Source of the DNA: Sediminibacterium ginsengisoli
GTDB lineage: Bacteria > Bacteroidota > Bacteroidia > Chitinophagales > Chitinophagaceae
NCBI RefSeq assembly: GCF_900167075.1
Contig: NZ_FUWH01000006.1
Location: 186,001 to 250,000, forward strand
Direction of reading: 5' to 3'
Length of the DNA: 64,000 nt
The notes below the pieces were generated by a model, which was given only the letters and a program-made list of their open reading frames with translations, did not search any database and was not told where the DNA came from. A program made the translations under genes and the position numbers. This document shows positions 45,587 to 56,072 of the stretch, in pieces. Each line of letters starts with the position of its first letter. Position 1 is the stretch's first letter.

Positions 45587-45827
45587 GCCGCTAAGATACT
45601 GTCAAAATAAAAATTACCGAACAAAGAGTGATTACCGGTGGAATAAAAAAAATTGAATAATGTTCAAACTATGATCAATTCCCTGTTAACTTTGCCTGAG
45701 AGCATCCCCCTGAAAACTGTCCTGGTTTATCAGACTAAACGAATCCTGAGCCGATGAACTGCCGCCTGGCAGCCCATCCGTTTGCTATATGCCATAGAAA
45801 AAGCGAGAAAAAGAAAGAAGAAGCATT

Positions 45828-47159
45828 ATGATGAAACGATTCATGAGCAGTAAGCTGCTGTATGCGGTATTGCTGATTGTAAACCCCTTGCTGTCATTTT
45901 CGCAGCAGGCCGATACCCTCTCCAGGCAGGAAGCTACGCTTGGAAACATCATTAAATATGCATTGCAGCACCAGCCGGTGATACAGCAATCGCTGATAGA
46001 TGAGCAGATCACGGAAACTACAATCCGTAATAAGCTGTCTGCCTGGTATCCGCAGCTGAATTTCAATTACAGCCTGCAGCATAATTTTGAAGTGCAGACA
46101 AGTGTGATCGGCGGTAACCCCGTTCGTCTCGGCGTCAGCAATACTTCCGCTGCACAGTTCACCTTTACCCAGAACCTCTTCAACCGCGACGCACTGCTGG
46201 CCAAACGCAGTCAGGACGATGTGCGTACGCAGGCCAGGCAGAATACGGGTAACAACAAGATCAATGTAACCGTGAATGTATCCAAAGCTTTTTATGATGT
46301 ACTCGCTACCCTGCAGCAGATCAGGGTATCTGACGAGAACATTGCAAGGCTGGAGAACAGTCTGCGCATTGCAACCAGCCAGTACCAGGCCGGCATCACC
46401 GATAAAACGGATTACAAACGTGCTACGATCACACTCAACAACACAAAAGCGCTGAAAGCATCCAACGAAGCACAGCTTAAAGCAAAAACCGAATACCTGA
46501 AAGCGCTGATCGGATACCCGGACAGTGCTGCACTATATATTGTATATGACAGCCTGCAGATGGAACGCGAGATGAACCTGGATACCCTGCAAAGCGCAGA
46601 CTACACACAACGTATCGAATACCGGCTGCTGCAGACACAGAAAAGATTGCTGGAAGCAAATCTGCGTTATGAGAAATGGTCGTACCTGCCTTCGGTATCC
46701 GCCAACGGTGCATACAACCTGAACTTCCAGAACAATGAATTCACAAAGCTTTACAATACCAATTACCCGAACTCCTTTGCGGCCCTGACATTGTCGTTCC
46801 CTATTTTCCAGGGCGGTAAAAGAAAAGCCAATATAGAACAGGCGCAGTGGCAGCTGAAGCGTACAGACTGGGACCTGGTAAACCTGCGGGCAAATGTGAA
46901 CGCGCAGTATGCACAAGCTATCGCTTCTTATAAAAGCAGTTTTGCTAATTACAGGGCCTTAAAAGAAAATCTTGAACTGGCAAGGGAAGTGTACGGCATC
47001 ATCGATCTCCAGTACAAATCGGGCGTGAAGACCTACCTGGAAGTGATGACGGCAGAAAGTGACCTGCGGACATCCCAGATCAATTACTATAATGCGCTTT
47101 ACCAGGTACTGGCGAGTAAAATTGATGTGCAGAAAGCACTCGGACAAATCAACTACTAA
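45828..47159 (+). CDS. TolC-family outer-membrane efflux protein
   Basis: This 443-residue protein has a signal peptide (SSKLLYAVLLIVNPLLSFSQ) and TolC-type helical repeats (LRIATSQYQAGITDKTDYKR, VYGIIDLQYKSGVKTYLEV). Unlike the OMF at 31.5 kb it has no lipobox. It is the first gene of an OMF-MFP-RND operon. A palindrome (45759-45772) lies 56 bases upstream of its start. Confidence 0.92.
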   Translation: MMKRFMSSKLLYAVLLIVNPLLSFSQQADTLSRQEATLGNIIKYALQHQPVIQQSLIDEQITETTIRNKLSAWYPQLNFNYSLQHNFEVQTSVIGGNPVRLGVSNTSAAQFTFTQNLFNRDALLAKRSQDDVRTQARQNTGNNKINVTVNVSKAFYDVLATLQQIRVSDENIARLENSLRIATSQYQAGITDKTDYKRATITLNNTKALKASNEAQLKAKTEYLKALIGYPDSAALYIVYDSLQMEREMNLDTLQSADYTQRIEYRLLQTQKRLLEANLRYEKWSYLPSVSANGAYNLNFQNNEFTKLYNTNYPNSFAALTLSFPIFQGGKRKANIEQAQWQLKRTDWDLVNLRANVNAQYAQAIASYKSSFANYRALKENLELAREVYGIIDLQYKSGVKTYLEVMTAESDLRTSQINYYNALYQVLASKIDVQKALGQINY

Positions 47160-47184
47160 TTCATACTATACAAAACGATCCTAT

Positions 47185-48324
47185 ATGATATCGCTTAAAA
47201 GAACACTGTATTATACATTCATCGCAGGCAGCACAGTATTTGTTGCTTCATGCGGAACGAAACAGAAACCCCAGCAGCAGGGACCGCCACCACCGGTAGC
47301 GGTAACCATCGATACGGTGGAATCGACCAATGCTGTTTATCACGATGAATACCCGGCAACAATAACAGCCCTGAACCAGGTAGACCTGCGGGCACAGGTA
47401 AACGGTTATATCACCGGTATCTACTTCAAAGACGGCGATAAAGTAAGCAAAGGCCAGAAATTATATTCGATCGATGCACAGGTCTATGATGCAAGCTACC
47501 AGCAGGCGCTGGCTAACCTGCAGGTACAGGAAACCAACCTGGTGAAAGCGCAGAAAGATGCAGACAGGTACCATGAGCTCGACAAACACGATGCCATTGC
47601 GAAGCAGCAGGTAGATTATGCCGATGCAGCACTGGAAGCAGCTAAAAAGCAGGTAGCCGCGGCAAAAGCAGCAGTAAGCGGCGTAAGGAGTAATGTGAAT
47701 TTCTCAACTATTTATGCGCCGTTCAGCGGAACCATCGGTATTTCGCAGGTAAAGCAGGGAACAGCGGTGGTAGCAGGAAACACCATACTCAATACAGTTT
47801 CTACCGACAACCCGATTGCAGTTGATTTTGCAGTGAGTCAGAAAGATATTTACCGTTTCCTGCAGATGCAGCAGAAAGGGAGAAGGGCGGGTGATTCAAC
47901 ATTTACGCTTGCACTGGGAAGTGAAGTATATCCTTACAGCGGCACCATCAGCTTAATAGACCGGGCAGTGGATGTACAGACCGGAACCATTAAAACAAGG
48001 CTTGAATTCCCGAACGATAAAGGCATGCTGAAAGCAGGCATGAACGGAACCGTACGTGTACTGAATACAGCAGAAGCAAATGCAGTGATCATCCCTTATA
48101 AAGCCATCACAGAACAGCTGGGAGAATTCTTTGTATATGTGGTGGGCGACAGCAGCAAGGTAAACCAGCGTAAAGTGCAGCTGAGCAAAGCCATAGGACC
48201 GAATATTATCGTCAGGGATGGCCTGAAAGCAGGAGAGAAGATCGTAGTGCAGGGTGTACAGAACCTCAAAGAAGGTTCCGTGATCACCACCCAGGCACCA
48301 CAGGCGCCAGCAGCTAAAAAATAG
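47185..48324 (+). CDS. RND efflux periplasmic adaptor (membrane fusion protein), lipoprotein
   Basis: This 379-residue protein begins at the ATG at 47185 with a lipoprotein signal (TFIAGSTVFVASCG, lipobox VASC), which decides the start over a long upstream extension that overlaps the OMF gene. It has the adaptor layout: QVDLRAQVNGYITGI, IYFKDGDKVSKGQKLYSID, a coiled-coil hairpin (AALEAAKKQVAAAKAAV), TIYAPFSGTIGIS and a C-terminal barrel. It starts 25 bases after the OMF stop codon. Confidence 0.93.
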   Translation: MISLKRTLYYTFIAGSTVFVASCGTKQKPQQQGPPPPVAVTIDTVESTNAVYHDEYPATITALNQVDLRAQVNGYITGIYFKDGDKVSKGQKLYSIDAQVYDASYQQALANLQVQETNLVKAQKDADRYHELDKHDAIAKQQVDYADAALEAAKKQVAAAKAAVSGVRSNVNFSTIYAPFSGTIGISQVKQGTAVVAGNTILNTVSTDNPIAVDFAVSQKDIYRFLQMQQKGRRAGDSTFTLALGSEVYPYSGTISLIDRAVDVQTGTIKTRLEFPNDKGMLKAGMNGTVRVLNTAEANAVIIPYKAITEQLGEFFVYVVGDSSKVNQRKVQLSKAIGPNIIVRDGLKAGEKIVVQGVQNLKEGSVITTQAPQAPAAKK

Positions 48325-48348
48325 ATAATTGCTTTAAGAAAAGAAAAC

Positions 48349-51300
48349 ATGATAGCAGATACTTTTATAAAACGCCCGGTAACCGCCATTGTGATCTCCA
48401 TTGTGATCGTACTGGTGGGGATCATCGCACTCACAACCTTACCGGTAGCGCAATACCCGGACATTACCCCGCCAACCGTATCCATTACCGGTAACTTTAC
48501 CGGTGCGGATGCCCAGACGGTGGAACAGACAACTACCACGGCCATAGAGACCCAGGTGAACGGTTCACCGGGCATGACCTATATCAGCAGTAACAGTACC
48601 GGAAGCGGTCAGAGCAGTATTACCGTAAACTTTGAAGTAGGCACCAATATCGATATCGCCACCCTGGATGTGCAGAACCGTGTGAGCGTGGCGCAGCCAA
48701 CATTACCCGATGCGGTTAAAAGGTTAGGCCTTACTACCCGTAAGCGTAACCCGAGTATCATGATGGCGCTTGCACTGTATTCACCCAATGGTTCACATGA
48801 TGCAAAATTCCTGGGTAACTACGCGAATATCTACCTGAAAGATGCATTGCTGCGTGTAAAAGGTGTAGGTGATATCGTAACCAGGGGTGATGATTTCGGT
48901 ATGCGTGTATGGCTGAACCCGCAGAAGCTCGCAGCACTGAACATGACGCCGTCTGATGTAACTGCAGCACTTACGGAACAGAACCTGCAGGTGGCAGCCG
49001 GTACCATCGGCGGTAACCCGCAGCCGGGCGCACAGGCTTTCGAATACAGCATCCTTACCAACAGCCGTATCAATACTCAGGAACAGTTTGAGAATATCAT
49101 TGTGCGCACCAGGCCTGCAGACGGAAGTCTGATCTACCTGAAAGACATCGCAAGGGTAGAGCTCGGCAAATTCGATTATGGCAACAACGCATTCGTAAAT
49201 GGTAAACCCGCGGCGTTCATCCTGATCTACCAGGCGCCGGGTGCCAATGCACTGGATACTTATAAAGGCATCAACCAGGCACTGGATGCACTGAAGAAGA
49301 ATTTCCCTTCGGATATTGATTACCTCGTGCCGCTGGAAACGGCTTCCGTGGTGAAAGTGTCTATCGAAGAAGTATTACATACACTGATCGAAGCACTGGT
49401 GCTGGTGGTACTGGTGGTATTCCTGTTCCTTCAGAACTGGCGTGCCACACTGATCCCCGTACTGGCGATCCCGGTATCACTGATCGGAACCTTTATCTTT
49501 TTCATACCATTCGGTTTTACGATCAATACCCTCACGCTCTTCGCATTCGTTCTCGCCATCGGTATCGTGGTGGATGATGCCATCGTGGTGGTGGAAGCGG
49601 TGCAGCATTATATAGATCACGAAAAGCTTTCGCCGAAAGAAGCAACGCAGAAAGCAATGAAAGATATTTCAGGACCGGTGATCGCTATCGCGCTGATCCT
49701 GGCGGCGGTATTCATTCCTGTTGGATTTGTACCAGGTATTGTGGGCAGATTGTACCAGCAGTTTGCGATAACCATTGCCGTCTCGGTGATCATATCGGCC
49801 TTTGTGGCTTTATCGCTCACGCCGGCATTGTGTACCATCATGCTTAAACCTTCCAAGGATGAGAACGCGAGAAAGAACATACTGGAGAAATTCTTCGCAG
49901 GTTTCAACAGGTGGTTCGGAAAGATCACCGGCTCTTACGGAAGAGGTGTGGCTAAGTGGATCAAAGGCACACCGTATGTGATCGTAATGATGATCTGTCT
50001 TTTCGTGGGCTTGATATTCCTTTTCAAATCCAAACCATCAGGATTTATTCCTACAGAAGATGAAGGCCGTCTGTTCGTGACCTATGAAATGCCGGAAGGT
50101 ACTTCAACCACGCGCAGTATTGCCATGATGAAAGATGTTATGGCCAAGGTTCAATCGATCCCTGCCGTGAAAGTAGTGGGTGGTCTGGCCGGTCTGAACA
50201 TCATCAGCTTCTCCAATAAATCGAACGTAGGTACCATGTTCGTGAGCCTGAAACCCTGGTCGGAGCGGGAAAGCAAAGAACAGCAGCTGCAGGGCGTGAT
50301 CGCTGAGATCGGGAAACGAACGGCCGGTATTAAAGAAGCACGGATCCTCCCGATCGCACCACCGGCGATACCGGGCCTGGGCCAGACTTCGGGCTTTACA
50401 TTCGAGCTGCAGCAGACAACCAGTACAGATAATATCCAGCAATTTGAAGCTGTTGCACGTAAATTCCTGGGTGCGCTGAACCAGCGCCCCGAGATCGGCA
50501 TGGCTTATACTTTCTTCTCCACGCGTACACCGGGTTACCAGGTTGATGTGGATAAGGAAAAAGCGAAAAAGCTCGGTGTGTCGGTAGCGGATGTTTACGG
50601 AACCCTGTCTACCTTATTGGGCAGCAGTTATGTGAACGACTTCAATATCTATGGCCGTAACTTCCGGGTAATGGCGCAGGCCGACAGCAGTTTCCGTGGT
50701 TCCATCAATGACCTGCAGAGCTTCTATGTACGCAACAGCCAGGGCAATATGATCCCGCTGAACAGTCTTGTAACGGCAAAAGTGATCGAAAACCCGGCGG
50801 TGATCTCGCATTACAATATTTACAAATCGATCGAGATCAATGGTTCGCCGAAACCGGGTTTCAGTAGCGGTCAGGCCATCCAGGCATTGAGAGAAGTGGC
50901 GGCAGAGACCTTACCGAATGGTTATGGTTACGAGTTCTCCGGTATGAGTCGTGAAGAGATCAAGGCGGGTGACAGTACCACTACGATCTTCGCGATCTCT
51001 ATCGTGTTTGTATTCCTTTTCCTGGCAGCATTGTACGAAAGCTGGTCGATCCCTTTCTCGGTACTTTTTGCCGTACCGATCGGTGCATTCGGTTCGATCC
51101 TGACACTTACTTTCCTGCCTAATATCACCAATAACGTGTACGCGCAGATCGGTCTGATCACCCTGATCGGTCTCGCAGCCAAGAATGCGATCCTGATCGT
51201 GGAATTTGCGAAAGAACGTGTAGACAAAGGTGTAGACGTATTACATGCAACACTTCAGGCTGTGGAACTGCGTTTGCGTCCGATCGTGATGACATCGCTT

Positions 51301-51546
51301 GCGTTCATTCTGGGTGTACTGCCACTGGTATTTGCAAGCGGTGCAGCGGCAGAATCGAGGAAAACGATCGGCTGGACCGTATTCGGCGGTATGATCGCAG
51401 CAACAACGCTGGCCATTTTTGTGGTGCCGGTACTGTTTGTCCTGATCACGAAACTGGCTTATGGTAAAACCCTGAAGAAACTCCAGGCAGAACATCTTGA
51501 AGAAGAGAAGATCGATAAATCGATCATCGACAATAAACTGAGTTAA
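48349..51546 (+). CDS. RND efflux transporter, HAE1 family
   Basis: This 1065-residue inner-membrane pump starts with MIADTFIKRPVTAIVISIVI and has the proton-relay motif GIVVDDAIVVVEAVQ, LAAKNAILIVEFAKER in the second half, 12 membrane segments and two large periplasmic loops. It is the third gene of the operon, 24 bases after the MFP stop codon. It is more like AcrB than its partner at 33-36 kb in its N-terminal loop (YISSNSTGSGQSSITVNF). No regulator gene is adjacent, so control is not visible. Confidence 0.95.
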   Translation: MIADTFIKRPVTAIVISIVIVLVGIIALTTLPVAQYPDITPPTVSITGNFTGADAQTVEQTTTTAIETQVNGSPGMTYISSNSTGSGQSSITVNFEVGTNIDIATLDVQNRVSVAQPTLPDAVKRLGLTTRKRNPSIMMALALYSPNGSHDAKFLGNYANIYLKDALLRVKGVGDIVTRGDDFGMRVWLNPQKLAALNMTPSDVTAALTEQNLQVAAGTIGGNPQPGAQAFEYSILTNSRINTQEQFENIIVRTRPADGSLIYLKDIARVELGKFDYGNNAFVNGKPAAFILIYQAPGANALDTYKGINQALDALKKNFPSDIDYLVPLETASVVKVSIEEVLHTLIEALVLVVLVVFLFLQNWRATLIPVLAIPVSLIGTFIFFIPFGFTINTLTLFAFVLAIGIVVDDAIVVVEAVQHYIDHEKLSPKEATQKAMKDISGPVIAIALILAAVFIPVGFVPGIVGRLYQQFAITIAVSVIISAFVALSLTPALCTIMLKPSKDENARKNILEKFFAGFNRWFGKITGSYGRGVAKWIKGTPYVIVMMICLFVGLIFLFKSKPSGFIPTEDEGRLFVTYEMPEGTSTTRSIAMMKDVMAKVQSIPAVKVVGGLAGLNIISFSNKSNVGTMFVSLKPWSERESKEQQLQGVIAEIGKRTAGIKEARILPIAPPAIPGLGQTSGFTFELQQTTSTDNIQQFEAVARKFLGALNQRPEIGMAYTFFSTRTPGYQVDVDKEKAKKLGVSVADVYGTLSTLLGSSYVNDFNIYGRNFRVMAQADSSFRGSINDLQSFYVRNSQGNMIPLNSLVTAKVIENPAVISHYNIYKSIEINGSPKPGFSSGQAIQALREVAAETLPNGYGYEFSGMSREEIKAGDSTTTIFAISIVFVFLFLAALYESWSIPFSVLFAVPIGAFGSILTLTFLPNITNNVYAQIGLITLIGLAAKNAILIVEFAKERVDKGVDVLHATLQAVELRLRPIVMTSLAFILGVLPLVFASGAAAESRKTIGWTVFGGMIAATTLAIFVVPVLFVLITKLAYGKTLKKLQAEHLEEEKIDKSIIDNKLS

Positions 51547-51570
51547 CGGATTTATTGTATAACAGACAGA

Positions 51571-51604
51571 AGATCCCGGTCGCTTTGCGGCCGGGATCTT
51601 TATT
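51571..51604 (+). terminator. Terminator of the second RND operon
   Basis: AGATCCCGG and CCGGGATCT pair perfectly around an 11-base loop, and TTTATTAT follows. It is 24 bases after the RND stop codon. Confidence 0.8.
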
Positions 51605-51881
51605 ATACAGAAATGGTAGGATTTCTGTTTCATTTGATGTACTTAAACTACCGTTTCAGGTGATTAATTCTCCATTTAACGCATCCGCGCTCCCGTATTC
51701 ACCTATCAGCTATCTAATTTCACCGACAGATTTTTCCTGTATAACAGTTCCGGAAGGGTAGACATTATCCCCCCGTCTGCCTTATCCCGGAACATGTATG
51801 GCATTCTATCGCAGTGAGTCGGCTGCATAGCGCTTGTAGAGGACTAACTGCAATTATCAGAAAACTGTAAAACGATTATTT
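51605..51881. other. Intergenic stretch, no gene seen
   Basis: Beyond the terminator, these 277 bases hold no supported frame. They must contain the promoter of the glycosidase gene, but no convincing -7 box was found. Confidence 0.5.
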
Positions 51882-54800
51882 ATGCGAATTTCAATCAGGT
51901 ATTGCTGCCTGGCGGTACTGCTATGGGGAGCAACCGCTGCAAGTGCCCAGATGCGGGTAAACAGCACCATCCGTCCGCAGGAGCAGCGGCACAAGATCAG
52001 TCCGTACATTTATGGTACAAACGACAATTACCCTCATGCGGGAGCAAGACGCCTGGGTGGTAACCGGATCACCAGTTATAACTGGGAGAACAATGCATCC
52101 AATGCAGGCGTGGATTATATCCACCACAGCGATGATTATGTTCCTTCCCAGCAGGGTGTACCGGAAAGCGACTACAACAAGCCCGGAGCTGCCATTGCAT
52201 CATTCCACAACACATCGCTCGGCATGGGCGCTTATTCACTCGTAACCCTGCCTATGGCGGGATATGTTGCAAAGGATAAGAACGGAACTGTAACCGACGA
52301 CCAGGCGGCACCGTCTTCACGCTGGTCAATTACCAAAGTAAGAAAGAACAGACCGTTCTCTTTATCACCCGATGTAACGGACGATACGGTGTATGTAGAT
52401 GAATCACTGAATTTCCTGCATCACACTTTCGGAAAAAGCAATACTGCAACGGGAATCAAAGGTTATGCACTGGATAATGAGCCCTGTCTCTGGTTCCATA
52501 CGCATCCGCTGCTGTTCGGATCAGAACATGTATCGGTGAAATACCTGATGGATCATTCTTTTGAACTGGCAGAAAGGATCAAGGAAATGGATCCGACCGC
52601 AGAAGTGTTCGGACCGGCTTTATACGGATTCACTGCATACCAGAACCTGCAGTTCGCGCCCGACTGGGATAATGTAAAAGGCAACCACAGCCTTTTCATA
52701 GAATATTATCTCTCCGAAATGCGCAAAAAAGAAATGCAGCCGGGAGGCAAACGCCTGCTGGATGTGCTGGATCTGCACTGGTATCCTGAATTCAACAGCA
52801 CTTATAATGCTTCTCCGTTCAACAACAGGAACGACAGGGCCTCTGTAGGAGCAAGGCTTGAAATGACGCGTTCACTCTGGGATTCTACCTATGTGGAAAA
52901 TACCTGGATCGGAAGGGAGTACAACAGTACCATCCTGCCGCTGCTGCCAAAGCTGCGCGAGATCATCAATAACAATTATCCCGGTACCAAACTGGCCATC
53001 ACTGAGTACAGCTATATGGGCCTGGATCACGTATCAGGGGCTATCGCACAGGCAGATGCGCTGGGTATCTTCGGTAAGGAAAATCTTTACATGGCCACTT
53101 ACTGGGGCGCTGTGGAGCGTTATATCAAATCCGGCTTCGATATCTTCCGGAACTATGATGGTAAAGGCGCTAAATTCCCGGAAACATCTGTTGCTGCTGA
53201 AACCGATAACCGTGCATCAACTTCTGTATATGCAGCTGTTGATGAGAATGACAATACAAAGCTGAATGTAGTTGCACTGAACCGTCACCAGGACAGCGCC
53301 ATTACCATCCGCTTTGAAGTAGCAGATAACAGCGTTCAATATAACAGTGCAAGGGTATGGCTGGTAGACCAGAAGAGCATGGCAGTACGCCAGGCAAAGA
53401 ACGTACGTAAGATCAATGGTAATACTTTCGAATATACATTACCAGCCATGACGATCTATCATTTTGTACTCACTACCGAAGATCTTTACATACATCCGTT
53501 CATCGATACCGTAAAGACCAATGCAACCATGGGCTATTCAGACGGTAATGCGGTGCTGAAGATCGATGCAACGATCCTCGATGGCGATGATAACTTAAAA
53601 GACGTGACTATAGACCTGAGCAGCATCGGCGGCAGCGCAACTGCACCGATGACCAGGAACGGCAATGAGTTCACCCTGAGCCACAAGATCCCTGCGAAAT
53701 ATCCTTCCGGTCTGAAATCACTGCTGCTGAAAGCAACGGATGTTGACGGACATACCGCTACAGAAACCATTTTCTACCGTGTGATCAAAAAAATGAGCCC
53801 GGTTGTGATCTGGGATGGTGATGTGATTCCAGGCGGAAGCGCACATATATTTGCGGACTCCAAAGATTCGCATCTCGGCGAACTGAAGCTGGAACGTATC
53901 GAAACCGGCGGCAATAAAAAGCCGGGTAATCTCTCCATGCATTTTGCACATGACTATGGTGCCTGGAACCTGTTTGCATGGCGCTTCAACGACAATATCA
54001 GTACGTTGAAAGATTTCACTGAATACGGCAGTCTTGAGTTCTATATCAAATCAGACGCGCCCGCAGGTGCAGATATCGAAGTAAGTCTCCGCGATGCAAC
54101 AGTGAACATGAGTACATCGGCATCGGTACTGCTGAAAGCGGGTGGTTATATCAATTCCTTCAGCAAAGAGAAATTCACCAAAGTGAAAATACCGTTCGAT
54201 GTGCTGTTCAACGGAACCAATGTGGACCTGAGCAAGATCTGGCAGATCAACTTCTCTGTAAACAGCGCTATTACGCCGTTTAATGTATGGGTGGATGATA
54301 TTGCACTGAACCCGTATACCAATTCAGCCGTACAGCCAATGTTTACCAAAGTGGCGATCAGTCCTGCCGCCGGTTACGCAGACAACCTCTCCGTGATCAC
54401 GGTTACCGCAGAGGCAACGGATCCGGATAACAACATCAAATCTGTAACCGCAGACCTCTCATCGCTGAATAATGTCAACAACAAGGCACTTACTTTAGTG
54501 AATGGCGTTTATACCACAACCTTTAAAGTGCCGGTAACGGTTGTGAATGGCGAGAAGAAGATCACACTTACCGTAATGGACAAGGAATACAATGCACACG
54601 ATACGGCATTGTTCTATAAAGTATATGCAAAAGCAGGCTCGGAAGTAGTGTGGGATGGAGATGTGGTAGACAGAACAACCCGCTGGGTAGGTAATAGCAC
54701 CACATTCGCAACGGTAAGCGATACCGGTGGTGTTGCAGCACCGAAGTCTATGAAGATGACGCTGAAGCATACGCTGGAAGACAACTGGGCAGCGGTGGTT

Positions 54801-55835
54801 CTGGACTGGAACGAATCTGTACCGGAAACAAGGATCCTCGATTTCAGCGAAAAACGCTACCTCAATTTCTGGATGCGCACCACCAATGTACCGGAGCATT
54901 TTGAACTGGAGGTCTTCCTGAAAGACCAGAACATTACATCGTCAGCGTCTGTAAGATTAAAAGAAGATGGCTATATCACAGATTTCAGCGATCAATACCA
55001 ATTGGTAAGGATCCCGCTGGCGAAGCTGAATATGGCGGAAGATTTCGAGATCAGCAAAGTGGTAAGACTTGGCTTCCTTACAACCAAAGCATACCAGGAT
55101 GTGCATATCTGGGTGGATGATATCACAGTAAGTGGCAGCAATGTGGCAGATGTGATGATCAGCAAAACCAATGCAAGCTGTGCAGTGAACGGAAAGATCC
55201 GTGTAGACAGCATCATTGGCGGAACAGGGAACTATGTGTACTATATCAACGGAAAATTAAATCCGTCAGGCGCATCCAATCCAGAATTCAAAAGCCTGCG
55301 TACAGGCAGCTATGATGTGATGGTCAAGGGCGACAGTGATTTTGTATACATGGAAAAAGTGGTGATCGGCGGAAACGACGGAATCAGACTGGCGCTTGCA
55401 GCAGATTCACTTGGTAATGTACGCAGCACCATCACCGGCGGCAGCGGCGGATTCAGTTATAACTGGTCTAACGGAGAAACCACCAAAGACCTCACCAATG
55501 CTTACTCCGGAACATACAAGCTGATAGTAACGGATACGGCTTCAGGTTGTACAGCAACGGCAAGTGTAAAAGTGAACAATGTTGTTACAGCTTTCAATAT
55601 GTATCCCGTACCCGCAACATCTTATGTAACCGTAGACCTGTCGGCAATGCCGGTAAACAGCAAACCGGTAATGATACAGATCATCGATCGTTACAATAAT
55701 GTTGTGAAAGTGATGAACACCGTAATGAAAACGAAAACCATCAATATACCGCTCACCAATATCGGTGCAGGTATTTACTATATGGTAATTGATAAAGACG
55801 GCGTACGTTATTCAAGAACGTTCCTTGTAAACTAA
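51882..55835 (+). CDS. Secreted multidomain GH44-like glycosidase with T9SS sorting tail
   Basis: This 1317-residue protein has a signal peptide (AVLLWGATAASAQ). The catalytic domain resembles GH44 endoglucanase/xyloglucanase, with RRLGGNRITSYNWENNASNA, a proton-donor-type glutamate in LDNEPCLWFHTHP (about residue 200) and a nucleophile-type glutamate in LAITEYSYMG (about 375). A beta-sandwich follows to about 530. Two similar modules then start with VIWDGDVIPGG (about 640) and VVWDGDVVD (about 921), each with a putative carbohydrate-binding jelly-roll. The last 240 residues have an SprB-like repeat (GNVRSTITGGSGGFSYNWSN) and end in a type A T9SS tail (FNMYPVPATSYVTVDL). It is probably exported to the cell surface for plant-polysaccharide breakdown. 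Confidence 0.85.
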   Translation: MRISIRYCCLAVLLWGATAASAQMRVNSTIRPQEQRHKISPYIYGTNDNYPHAGARRLGGNRITSYNWENNASNAGVDYIHHSDDYVPSQQGVPESDYNKPGAAIASFHNTSLGMGAYSLVTLPMAGYVAKDKNGTVTDDQAAPSSRWSITKVRKNRPFSLSPDVTDDTVYVDESLNFLHHTFGKSNTATGIKGYALDNEPCLWFHTHPLLFGSEHVSVKYLMDHSFELAERIKEMDPTAEVFGPALYGFTAYQNLQFAPDWDNVKGNHSLFIEYYLSEMRKKEMQPGGKRLLDVLDLHWYPEFNSTYNASPFNNRNDRASVGARLEMTRSLWDSTYVENTWIGREYNSTILPLLPKLREIINNNYPGTKLAITEYSYMGLDHVSGAIAQADALGIFGKENLYMATYWGAVERYIKSGFDIFRNYDGKGAKFPETSVAAETDNRASTSVYAAVDENDNTKLNVVALNRHQDSAITIRFEVADNSVQYNSARVWLVDQKSMAVRQAKNVRKINGNTFEYTLPAMTIYHFVLTTEDLYIHPFIDTVKTNATMGYSDGNAVLKIDATILDGDDNLKDVTIDLSSIGGSATAPMTRNGNEFTLSHKIPAKYPSGLKSLLLKATDVDGHTATETIFYRVIKKMSPVVIWDGDVIPGGSAHIFADSKDSHLGELKLERIETGGNKKPGNLSMHFAHDYGAWNLFAWRFNDNISTLKDFTEYGSLEFYIKSDAPAGADIEVSLRDATVNMSTSASVLLKAGGYINSFSKEKFTKVKIPFDVLFNGTNVDLSKIWQINFSVNSAITPFNVWVDDIALNPYTNSAVQPMFTKVAISPAAGYADNLSVITVTAEATDPDNNIKSVTADLSSLNNVNNKALTLVNGVYTTTFKVPVTVVNGEKKITLTVMDKEYNAHDTALFYKVYAKAGSEVVWDGDVVDRTTRWVGNSTTFATVSDTGGVAAPKSMKMTLKHTLEDNWAAVVLDWNESVPETRILDFSEKRYLNFWMRTTNVPEHFELEVFLKDQNITSSASVRLKEDGYITDFSDQYQLVRIPLAKLNMAEDFEISKVVRLGFLTTKAYQDVHIWVDDITVSGSNVADVMISKTNASCAVNGKIRVDSIIGGTGNYVYYINGKLNPSGASNPEFKSLRTGSYDVMVKGDSDFVYMEKVVIGGNDGIRLALAADSLGNVRSTITGGSGGFSYNWSNGETTKDLTNAYSGTYKLIVTDTASGCTATASVKVNNVVTAFNMYPVPATSYVTVDLSAMPVNSKPVMIQIIDRYNNVVKVMNTVMKTKTINIPLTNIGAGIYYMVIDKDGVRYSRTFLVN

Positions 55836-55858
55836 GGATACTGGTTATTAATTTTCAG

Positions 55859-55891
55859 ATCCGGCGCTTCTCCAGGCGCCGGATTTTTTTT
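55859..55891 (+). terminator. Terminator of the GH44-like gene
   Basis: ATCCGGCGC and GCGCCGGAT are perfect arms around an 8-base loop, and a T-run follows. It lies 24 bases after the stop codon. Confidence 0.9.
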
Positions 55892-56072
55892 GAATTTGCT
55901 GAAACGTTGCATCACCACATGTTTATGTGGTTGAGGATAAACGGTCATATAACAGGATTTGTAACGCAGAACGGCAGGCTATTGAAAGTAAATTGCGATA
56001 CAAGAAAACTGTAAAAAGGAGAATGTTCCTTTTATGTCTGTATGATGTTTTGTAACTGCTAAAAGAAAAAAA

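Noticed and set aside
45700..45730. TPP-like riboswitch (CTGAGAG near 45698)
   Set aside because: Only a short string resembles the element; the second conserved box is absent and the downstream gene is an efflux channel.
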